Made by a program: the position numbers and the translations under genes
Shown here: piece after piece, positions 1-5,903 of the stretch
How positions within the stretch are numbered: the stretch's first letter is position 1
How the letters are laid out: each line of letters begins with the position of its first letter
The notes under the pieces: model-generated
Told to the model about the DNA's origin: nothing
What the model saw: only the letters and a program-made list of their open reading frames with translations
The model's database searches: none
NCBI GenBank assembly: GCA_007127495.1
Contig: SKZG01000570.1
Location: 1-6,316, forward strand
DNA from: Planctomycetales bacterium
GTDB taxonomy: Bacteria; Planctomycetota; Planctomycetia; Pirellulales; Thermoguttaceae
DNA length: 6,316 bases
Reading direction: 5' to 3'

Positions 1-1103
1 CCCCGCTGGCCACGAACGGCCCGCGGCCCGAGCCGGTACAGCCACCGGAAGCGGAGGCGATCGAAGCCGCGGTGCGGCGTGGTGTCGAGTTCCTGCTCGA
101 AAGGCAGAACGAGGACGGCTCCTGGGGGTCGCACCGGACGGGGCGGCCGACGAACGTGTTTGCGCCGATACCGGGCGCACATCATGCGTTTCGGGCGGCG
201 ACCACGGCGCTGTGCGTGGCGGCGCTGATTGAAACCGGCGGCGACGCCCCGGCCGTCACCGCCGCGTTGGACCGCGCCGAGCATTGGATGGCCGTCCATC
301 TCCCGTCGGTGCGCCGGGCCACGCCCATGGCCATTTACAATAATTGGGCCCACATCTACGCGGTGCAGGCGCTCGCGATGATGCATCGGCGGCACGAGGG
401 CCGGCCGGAACGGCAGGAGGCCATTCGCGCGCATATCGAGCAGCAGTTGAATCGGCTGGAGCGTTACGAGTTCCTCAGCGGCGGGTGGGCGTATTACGAC
501 TTCGACGCGCAAACGCGGCATCCCAGCGGCCCGTCCACCGGCTTCATGACCGCCGCCGGTCTGATCGCCCTCGACGAGGTGAGGCAGCTTGAAATGGCCA
601 TCCCTCAGCGATTGATCGACCGGGCAGTGGAATCGATCCAGCGGCAGCGCAAGCCCGATTTCAGCTACGCCTACGCGGAATCGCATATTCTGCACCCGAT
701 GCATCCGGCGAATCTTCCGGCGGGCAGCTTGGGGCGCTCGCAAGCCTGCAACGGGGCGCTGCGTATTTGGGGCGACGAGACGGTAACCGACCAGGTGCTG
801 GCGACGTGGCTGGACCGGCTGTTCGCCCGGAACGGCTGGCTTTGCATGGGACGCAAGCGCCCCATCCCCCACGAGTCGTGGTTCGCTGTGGCCGGGTATT
901 ACTTCTATTTCGGCCATTACTATGCCGCCCGATGCATCGAGCTGTTGCCGGCCGACCGGCGGGAGCCGTACCGGCATCAGATGGCCCACGTCATGCTGAG
1001 CCATCAGGAGGCCGACGGTTCCTGGTGGGACTTCCCCCTGTTCGACTACCACCAGCAATACGGCACGGCCATGGCCTTGATGACCCTGGCCCGATGCCGT
1101 TGA
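1..1103 (+). CDS. Prenyltransferase/squalene-oxidase (QW) repeat protein, 5' partial
   Basis: The frame is open from base 3 to the TGA at 1101-1103, about 366 visible codons. It runs upstream of the internal GTG at 72 without a stop, so the true start lies outside the window. The first visible residues are Pro/Glu/Ala-rich and look like a linker. QW-type motifs (Q-x-x-DGSW) are seen at 105-128 (QNEDGSWG) and 1005-1028 (QEADGSWW), with further toroid-like repeats between them, for example SGGWAYYDF followed by a Gly/Ala helix near 475-570. This is the pattern of the terpenoid cyclase/prenyltransferase alpha-alpha toroid superfamily. No DxDD motif of squalene-hopene cyclases is visible, so cyclase activity is not supported. 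Many bacterial proteins of this type have no known substrate and may be non-enzymatic. Location is unknown because the N-terminus is missing. The permease gene follows 36 bases later, which suggests co-transcription. The fold is fairly sure; the function is unknown. Confidence 0.85.
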   Translation, partial: PLATNGPRPEPVQPPEAEAIEAAVRRGVEFLLERQNEDGSWGSHRTGRPTNVFAPIPGAHHAFRAATTALCVAALIETGGDAPAVTAALDRAEHWMAVHLPSVRRATPMAIYNNWAHIYAVQALAMMHRRHEGRPERQEAIRAHIEQQLNRLERYEFLSGGWAYYDFDAQTRHPSGPSTGFMTAAGLIALDEVRQLEMAIPQRLIDRAVESIQRQRKPDFSYAYAESHILHPMHPANLPAGSLGRSQACNGALRIWGDETVTDQVLATWLDRLFARNGWLCMGRKRPIPHESWFAVAGYYFYFGHYYAARCIELLPADRREPYRHQMAHVMLSHQEADGSWWDFPLFDYHQQYGTAMALMTLARCR

Positions 1104-1124
1104 GCGCTTTGCGTGAACAACCAC

Positions 1125-1133
1125 AGAAGGGGA
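1125..1133 (+). promoter_or_regulatory. Shine-Dalgarno sequence that selects a TTG start for the permease
   Basis: AGAAGGGGA lies 6 bases before an in-frame TTG at 1140. The alternative GTG at 1113 has no purine-rich sequence in front of it (its upstream bases are TTGAGCGCTTTGC). The site would lie inside the coding region if GTG 1113 were used. The extra nine residues from GTG 1113 are polar and precede the usual short basic N-terminus of the permease family. Confidence 0.6.
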
Positions 1134-1139
1134 CTGCGT

Positions 1140-2990
1140 TTGAAACTGAAGCGAAACCTGGGCCTGCTCGACGTCTTCTGCATCGCGTCCGGCGCGATGA
1201 TCAGTTCCGGGATTTTCGTGCTGCCCGGCCTTGCCCACGCCCAGGCGGGGCCGGCGGTCGTCGTATCGTACCTGCTGGCCGGGCTTCTGGCCGCGGTCGG
1301 GCTGCTGAACGTGGCGGAACTGGCCACGGCCATGCCCCGGGCCGGCGGCGACTATTTCTTCATCACGCGCACCCTCGGGCCGGCGGTGGGCACCATCGGC
1401 GGACTGCTCACCTGGTTCTCGCTTTCGCTGAAGAGTTCCTTCGCCCTGGTCGGCATGGGCGCGTTCGCCCGACTCGTGCTGGGGCCCTACCTTCCGAATG
1501 TTCCCATGCAGTGGCTTGCCGTGGCGTTCGGCGTGATGTTCATCGTCTTGAACATCCTGGGGACGCGCGGCGTGGCCCGACTGCAGGTGGCGCTGGTGCT
1601 TGCCCTGTTTTCGCTCATGGGTCTGTACGTGGCCTTCGGGCTTCCTGCGGTGAGGGCGGAAAACTTCGACCCGGTCGCGCCCAAGGGTCTCACGGCCGTG
1701 CTGTTCACCACCGGGTTCGTGTTCGTTTCGTACGGCGGTTTGCTGAATGTTTCCAGCGTGGCGGAGGAGGTGCGGAATCCGGGCCGTGAGATTCCCCTGG
1801 GCATGCTGCTGGCCCTGCTGGTGGTGACGGCCTTCTACACTATGATGGTCCTGGTGACCACCGGGGTGCTTCCGGCCGATACGCTGGACGGGTCGCTCAC
1901 GCCCATTTACGACGGCGCCGCCGCGTTCCTGGGCGGCTGGGCCGCGAAGCTGATGGGGGGCGCCGCGGTGCTGGCGTTCGTCTCGACGGCCAATGCCGGC
2001 ATCCTGGCGGCGTCGCGGTACTTGGTGGCCCTCAGCCGCGACGACCTGGCCCCGCCCATGCTCAAACGCATCAATCGCCGGTTTCGAACCCCGCACGTGG
2101 CGGTGGTCGCCTCCGGCACCCTGGTCGTGGCCGCCCTGTTCCTCGACCTGAAATTGCTGGTCGAGGGCGCCTCGACCGTGCTGATTCTCAGCTACGCGCT
2201 CTCCTGCCTGTGTGTGATCATCGTCCGCGAGAGCCGGCTTCAAAACTACCGGCCGCAGTTCCAGGCTCCGTTGTATCCGTGGCTGCAAGTGCTGGGCCTC
2301 GGGGGGTTCCTGTTGCTCATCCTCGCCATGGGATTTGACGCGTACCTGATTGGCTTCGCGCTGATTCTGGTGGGTTTCCTCACGTACTGGTTTTACGGGC
2401 GAGCGCGGGCGACGCGCGAGTATGCCCTGCTCCACCTGCTCGAACGCGTCACCTCCAAGCAACTGATTACCGGCACCTTGGAGTCGGAACTGAAAGCGAT
2501 CATTCGCGAACGCGATACGATCGTGCCGGACCACTTCGACCGGCTGGTGGAAAACTGTGCCGTGCTCGACCTTCCCGATGGCATGCCGCGCGACGTTTTC
2601 TTCGAGCGCGTGGCCAACGCGATGGCCGGGCGTGTCGGGCTGCCGCCTGCGGAGTTCTGCCGCTTGCTGGCCGCTCGGGAGGCCGAAGGCTCCACCGCCC
2701 TGGCGCCCGAGTTTGCCATCCCGCACCTCGTGCTCGAAGGCGACGGCACCATGCACATGCTGATCGCCCGCTGCCTGCCAGGAATCCACTTCAGCGACGA
2801 GGCGCCGGCTGTTCGGGCCGTGGTGGTGCTCGCCGGTTCGAAGGCCGATCGGAACCTGCACCTGCGCAGCCTGGCGGCGATTGCGCAGATCGTACGAAGC
2901 CAAGAATTCGATTTCCGCTGGTCGGCCGCGCGCGATGAGCAATCGCTGCGCGACATCTTCCTGCTGGGCGAGCGCCGCCGGGACGGGTAA
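1140..2990 (+). CDS. APC-superfamily permease fused to a PTS EIIA-type domain
   Basis: The product is 616 residues from TTG 1140 (625 from GTG 1113). Residues ~9-423 form about 12 hydrophobic helices. The first carries SGAMISSGIF, matching the unwound helix-1 substrate site of amino acid-polyamine-organocation transporters. EEVRNPGREIPLG (~209-221) is the typical APC loop after helix 6. It should be an inner-membrane amino acid or amine transporter; the substrate cannot be read from the sequence. After a short basic linker, residues ~461-611 match EIIA type-2 domains (fructose/mannitol/PtsN class): LLAAREAEGSTAL...FAIPH, with the phospho-acceptor His at residue 529 (codon 2724-2726), and a later LRSLAAIAQIV helix. 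Family permeases are usually 430-500 residues, so the tail is a true extra domain. It may sense PTS-Ntr phosphorylation or may bind a ligand; this is inference. The gene sits 36 bases behind the QW-repeat gene. Confidence 0.9.
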   Translation: MKLKRNLGLLDVFCIASGAMISSGIFVLPGLAHAQAGPAVVVSYLLAGLLAAVGLLNVAELATAMPRAGGDYFFITRTLGPAVGTIGGLLTWFSLSLKSSFALVGMGAFARLVLGPYLPNVPMQWLAVAFGVMFIVLNILGTRGVARLQVALVLALFSLMGLYVAFGLPAVRAENFDPVAPKGLTAVLFTTGFVFVSYGGLLNVSSVAEEVRNPGREIPLGMLLALLVVTAFYTMMVLVTTGVLPADTLDGSLTPIYDGAAAFLGGWAAKLMGGAAVLAFVSTANAGILAASRYLVALSRDDLAPPMLKRINRRFRTPHVAVVASGTLVVAALFLDLKLLVEGASTVLILSYALSCLCVIIVRESRLQNYRPQFQAPLYPWLQVLGLGGFLLLILAMGFDAYLIGFALILVGFLTYWFYGRARATREYALLHLLERVTSKQLITGTLESELKAIIRERDTIVPDHFDRLVENCAVLDLPDGMPRDVFFERVANAMAGRVGLPPAEFCRLLAAREAEGSTALAPEFAIPHLVLEGDGTMHMLIARCLPGIHFSDEAPAVRAVVVLAGSKADRNLHLRSLAAIAQIVRSQEFDFRWSAARDEQSLRDIFLLGERRRDG

Positions 2991-3017
2991 GCGTGCGCTC
3001 AGAAACAACTTGTACAA

Positions 3018-3082
3018 ATTGTAGTAGGCACACGCCGTGTGCCGTCCGCGAATTACGGCACACGGCGTGTGCCTACTACAAT
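3018..3082. repeat. 28-bp perfect inverted repeat, REP/MITE-like
   Basis: Arms 3018-3045 and 3055-3082 are exact reverse complements over 28 bases, separated by a 9-base spacer (CCGCGAATT). Each arm contains its own 17-base near-perfect palindrome (GGCACACG-C-CGTGTGCC, 3028-3044 on the left, with its counterpart on the right). The DNA or RNA could therefore fold as one long hairpin or as two small ones. It lies 28 bases after the permease stop. No target-site duplication is visible at its edges. There is no T-run after the right arm, so it is not a classical intrinsic terminator, although the stem could still stabilise the 3' end of the permease message or impede polymerase. The structure is certain; its assignment as a dispersed REP-type or miniature mobile element is inference. 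Confidence 0.85.
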
Positions 3083-3100
3083 GTCGCGGCGCGGCGTGGG

Positions 3101-3135
3101 TTGCCGAAACCGGCCCAAGCGTGGTAACCTAAAAT
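3101..3135 (+). promoter_or_regulatory. Weak candidate promoter for the Tad operon
   Basis: TAAAAT at 3130-3135 matches a sigma-70 -10 box at five of six positions and sits in the only AT-rich patch (3125-3146) of the gap before cpaB. No good -35 lies at 17 bases. TTGCCG at 3101-3106 is too far from it (23 bases), and pairs at 18 bases only with the poor TAACCT at 3125-3130. A promoter is expected here because the gap follows a complete gene and precedes a new functional block. The exact boxes are uncertain. Confidence 0.25.
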
Positions 3136-3208
3136 AGAGAGGTAATGGGCCGGTGGATCTCACAGAGGGGGTCCGCTACCCGCCCTCGGTGGTGCTGAAT
3201 CACGGCTT

Positions 3209-3214
3209 GAGGAA
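3209..3214 (+). promoter_or_regulatory. Shine-Dalgarno sequence of the CpaB-like gene
   Basis: GAGGAA lies 6 bases before ATG 3221, which fixes that start. Upstream of it, 3165-3187 could form a small GC-rich leader hairpin (GAGGG paired with CCCTC, plus GGT with ACC, with a two-base bulge), too weak to call as a regulator. Confidence 0.65.
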
Positions 3215-3220
3215 CGGCTT

Positions 3221-3940
3221 ATGAAAGGGTTACAAGGTCTTGTCATTGCGATCGTGTTGGGCTTGGCGGCCGCCGCGTTGAACTGGTTCTACCTGGTGCG
3301 GCAGTCGCAGCAGGTGGAACGGGTCGCTTTCATTGGAGTGCGGTCCGACCAGTACGTGGAGCGCGGCGAGAGGCTGCGCAACGAGCACTTGGTGGCGATC
3401 CAGATTCCCCGCAACGCGGTGGGCAACTTGCGCGACTTCGCCGTGCCCGATGCAGCGCGGGCCACGGTCCTCGGGCAGGCCGTTTCGCGCCCGTTGCACG
3501 GCGGCAGCCTGCTGCTGCAGGCCGACCTCGATACGCCGCCTCCGAAGCTCAGCCTGGGGCAGAACGAGCGCATCATGTGGATTCCCGTCGATAGCCGCTC
3601 CTACGTGCCCTCGCTGATCACTCCCGGCGACATGGTCACGTTCAAGGTCGCGCGCATGGCGCCGACGCCGGCCGGCGGGCCCGCCAGCCCGGAAACCGCC
3701 CGCCCGGCCGCGCCCCCGGGACCGGTCGAGCGGATCGGGCCCTTCAAGGTTTTGTCGGTGGGCAACCGGCTGGGCAGCGCCGAAGTCATGCAGGCGGCCA
3801 AGATTCCGCAAATGCAGGAGAATGTGCTCGGGATCAGCATCACGCCCGAGGTCGAGGCCCGGGCCGACCGGCTTTGGGCGATGGTCCAGGCGTCCGACTT
3901 CCGCAGCGTGGGCATCGAGAAGCACGGGGAGCAGAAGTGA
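3221..3940 (+). CDS. cpaB: Flp pilus assembly protein CpaB/RcpC-like (SAF domain)
   Basis: This 239-residue protein has a short N-terminus and one hydrophobic helix at residues ~4-25, acting as a signal anchor, with the rest expected in the periplasm. Residues ~33-103 form a SAF-type domain (VERGERLRNEHLVAIQIP, then LGQAVSRPLHGGSLLL). Residues ~110-146 match the CpaB/RcpC core, including IPVDSRSYVPSLITPGD with PGD at 135-137. A Pro/Ala/Gly-rich stretch at 147-168 looks like a flexible insert before the final beta/alpha part. CpaB proteins belong to the Tad/Flp pilus machine, where they are thought to work with the outer-membrane secretin or on the pilus path in the periplasm. The ATPase gene starts 4 bases after the stop, which supports the role. 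The protein is slightly shorter than many CpaB proteins (roughly 250-300 residues). Sequence similarity in this family is low, so the call rests on domain order and context together. Confidence 0.85.
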   Translation: MKGLQGLVIAIVLGLAAAALNWFYLVRQSQQVERVAFIGVRSDQYVERGERLRNEHLVAIQIPRNAVGNLRDFAVPDAARATVLGQAVSRPLHGGSLLLQADLDTPPPKLSLGQNERIMWIPVDSRSYVPSLITPGDMVTFKVARMAPTPAGGPASPETARPAAPPGPVERIGPFKVLSVGNRLGSAEVMQAAKIPQMQENVLGISITPEVEARADRLWAMVQASDFRSVGIEKHGEQK

Positions 3941-3944
3941 CGGC

Positions 3945-5903
3945 ATGAAAGTCTGGTTCAACCGCATCAGCGAGAGCCGCCGCTCGGTGATCGACACGGC
4001 GGAGGCGGAAATCACGATCGGCCGCGATCCCGCCTGCACAATCTGCCTGCAAAGCCCGCTCGTCTCCCGCCAACACGCCGTCGTGCGTTCGGAAAACGGC
4101 AAGCTGCGGCTGGAAAATATCGGGCTGAACAGTTGCGTCGTGGGCGACGAAGAGCTGCTGGGCGGGCAATCGGCCGAGTTCGAGGCGGGCACCAAGGTGC
4201 GCATCTGGCCCTTCACGCTCACCTTCGAAACCGAGAAGGCGCCGAGCATTTCGCCGGCTGAGTTGGAAGCCCACCTGCGAGGCATCATGGCCGACCTCGA
4301 ACTGCGCATCCACCGCAAACTGCTCGACCGGCTCGACCTCTACGAGTTCGAGTCGGGCCGCCATGCCGACGCCGAGGGCATTCTCCTGCTGGAGAACAAC
4401 ATCGACGACGTCTGCCGTGAGCTGCGCGTGTTTGAGCCCGAGAACGAGGCCCTGCTCGAGGAAATTACCGGGCTTGTGCTGCGCGATCACTTGGTCAACC
4501 ACCTGATCATGGAGACTGGTGCGGAAGAGATCTTCGATCTGGCCGCGCTCACCTCCACCGAGTACGACATTCCGGCCACGCTCGTGCCCGAACGCGAGGC
4601 CGAGTTGCACGGGCTGATCAACTTCGTCCGCGAGCGGCTCGCCCTGAACGAATGCCGCGACACGAGCGAGGAGGTGACGCGGGTCGAGTCGCGGTTTGGC
4701 GACATGTTCCACCTCGTTCGCCCTCACCTGCATCGCGAGTTGCGCAAATATTTGGTCTTGCGCACGCTGAAGAAGGACCTGAAAGACACCATTTTCGGGT
4801 TCGGCCCGCTGCAGGATCTGCTCCGCGCCCCGTCGGTGACGGAAATCATGGTGGTCGGGCGCGACCAGATTTACGTGGAGCGGAACGGGCTGATCGAAAA
4901 CTCGGGCCGCCGATTCCTTTCCGACAAGGTGACCGAGGCCATTATCGAGCGGATCGTGTCGCAGGTGGGGCGGCGCATCGACCGGAGCCAGCCGCTGGTC
5001 GACGCCCGGCTGCCCGACGGATCGCGCGTGAACGCCATCATCCCGCCGCTGGCCGTGAAGGGGCCCTGCCTGACTGTACGCAAGTTCCCCGCACAGCGGC
5101 TGACCATGGACGACCTGGTCGACCTGGGCAGCATCACGGCGGCCGCGGCCACCTTCCTGCGCTCGTGTGTGATCGACCGGCGAAACCTCCTGGTCAGCGG
5201 CGGCACCGGCTCCGGAAAGACGACCATGCTGAACGTCCTCAGCGCGTTCATCCCCTTCAAGGAGCGCATTGTCACCATTGAAGACACGACCGAGCTGCGC
5301 CTGCACCAGGAGCACGTGGTCACGCTCGAAACGAAACCGCCGAACGTCGAGGGGGCGGGCGCCTACATGGTGCGCGACCTCGTGCGCAATGCGCTGCGCA
5401 TGCGGCCCGACCGCATCCTGGTGGGCGAGTGCCGCGGTCCGGAAGCGCTCGACATGATCCAGGCGATGAACACCGGCCACGACGGATCGATGACCTCGCT
5501 GCACGCGAACAGTTCACCGGAGGTGATTGAACGGCTCGAAGTCCTCGTGCTCATGGCCGCCGACCTGCCCATGGCGTCGATCCACCGGCAGCTCAGCTCG
5601 GCTCTGGACGTGATTGTGCATCTGGACCGTGTGCCCGGCGGCGGAAGGGCCGTGACGCAAATTTCCGAGGTGGTGCGCTACGATCCCGAGGAGCGGTCCG
5701 TGGTGCTGCACGACATTTTCAATCGGCGCGACGGCCGGACACTCCGCCCGACCGGCTACCTGCCGTCGTTTGTCGACTCGCTGATCGAGAAGGATCTGTT
5801 GGAGTTGGAGTTTCTGTACGGGCGCGAGTCGGCGCCGCGCATTCCCGCAGCGCCGAAGGTCCTTGCCGGACCGCTCCCCGGGGGAGAGAGCCATGAACCT
5901 TAG
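3945..5903 (+). CDS. cpaF: FHA domain-CpaF/TadA fusion, Tad pilus assembly ATPase
   Basis: This 652-residue cytoplasmic protein is a secretion ATPase that should power Flp pilus assembly on the TadB/TadC platform. Residues 1-95 are an FHA domain, which binds phosphothreonine: GR at 26-27, SRQH at 41-44 and Asn62 (LNSC) fit the conserved binding residues. Residues ~100-282 are helical and charged. The CpaF core starts at GFGPL (285-289). It has Walker A GGTGSGKT (419-426, Lys425), the acidic box IEDTTE (from Glu446), Walker B LVGECRG (Glu495) and the His box GHDGSMTSLHAN (His512, His520), so it appears catalytically intact. Usual CpaF proteins are about 450-500 residues; the excess is the FHA domain plus an insert of about 85 residues before the core. 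ATG 3945 is chosen because the FHA fold begins there. An upstream in-frame start at 3822 would overlap cpaB by 119 bases. The 3' end overlaps tadB by 11 bases. Confidence 0.95.
   Translation: MKVWFNRISESRRSVIDTAEAEITIGRDPACTICLQSPLVSRQHAVVRSENGKLRLENIGLNSCVVGDEELLGGQSAEFEAGTKVRIWPFTLTFETEKAPSISPAELEAHLRGIMADLELRIHRKLLDRLDLYEFESGRHADAEGILLLENNIDDVCRELRVFEPENEALLEEITGLVLRDHLVNHLIMETGAEEIFDLAALTSTEYDIPATLVPEREAELHGLINFVRERLALNECRDTSEEVTRVESRFGDMFHLVRPHLHRELRKYLVLRTLKKDLKDTIFGFGPLQDLLRAPSVTEIMVVGRDQIYVERNGLIENSGRRFLSDKVTEAIIERIVSQVGRRIDRSQPLVDARLPDGSRVNAIIPPLAVKGPCLTVRKFPAQRLTMDDLVDLGSITAAAATFLRSCVIDRRNLLVSGGTGSGKTTMLNVLSAFIPFKERIVTIEDTTELRLHQEHVVTLETKPPNVEGAGAYMVRDLVRNALRMRPDRILVGECRGPEALDMIQAMNTGHDGSMTSLHANSSPEVIERLEVLVLMAADLPMASIHRQLSSALDVIVHLDRVPGGGRAVTQISEVVRYDPEERSVVLHDIFNRRDGRTLRPTGYLPSFVDSLIEKDLLELEFLYGRESAPRIPAAPKVLAGPLPGGESHEP
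5880..5886 (+). promoter_or_regulatory. Shine-Dalgarno sequence of tadB inside the cpaF end
   Basis: GGGGGAG lies 6 bases before ATG 5893 and within the last codons of the ATPase gene. It is the right half of a small palindrome (CTCCCC at 5874-5879 against GGGGAG at 5881-5886). In the RNA it could be partly paired (CTCC with GGAG around a 5-base loop) until ribosomes finishing cpaF open it. That would fit translational coupling of the two genes. Confidence 0.5.

Noticed and set aside
767..1789. Plus-strand open frame of 340 codons across the toroid/permease junction
   Set aside because: It is out of frame with both recognised proteins, is Arg/Gly/Pro-rich without a domain, and overlaps clear family motifs in the other frame.
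3010..3023. TTGTACAA palindrome and repeated TTGTA next to the inverted repeat as a target-site duplication
   Set aside because: No matching copy lies at the right edge of the element, so it gives no evidence of a duplication.
3018..3090. Rho-independent terminator after the permease gene
   Set aside because: The hairpin is strong, but the bases after it (GTCGCGGCG) have no T-run and the stem is far longer than usual. It is listed as a repeat instead.
3822..3944. Upstream extension of the FHA-CpaF protein by 41 residues
   Set aside because: It would overlap cpaB by 119 bases, and the added residues are low-complexity Arg/Pro/Ser. The FHA fold begins immediately after ATG 3945.
3230..4318. 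Antisense open frame of 362 codons opposite the cpaB/cpaF junction
   Set aside because: It spans two real plus-strand genes and their junction, and its product is a Gly/Arg/His-rich composition artefact.
5421..5444. VGECRGPE in the ATPase Walker B region as a defective site
   Set aside because: The catalytic Glu and the Arg-Gly are kept. Cys and Pro in place of the commoner Val and Gly are tolerated changes next to the active residues, and all other ATPase motifs are intact.
3840..5504. Long antisense open frame (554 codons) opposite the FHA-CpaF gene
   Set aside because: GC-rich DNA leaves long open frames opposite real genes. The translation shows no domain, while the plus strand encodes an intact ATPase with all its motifs.
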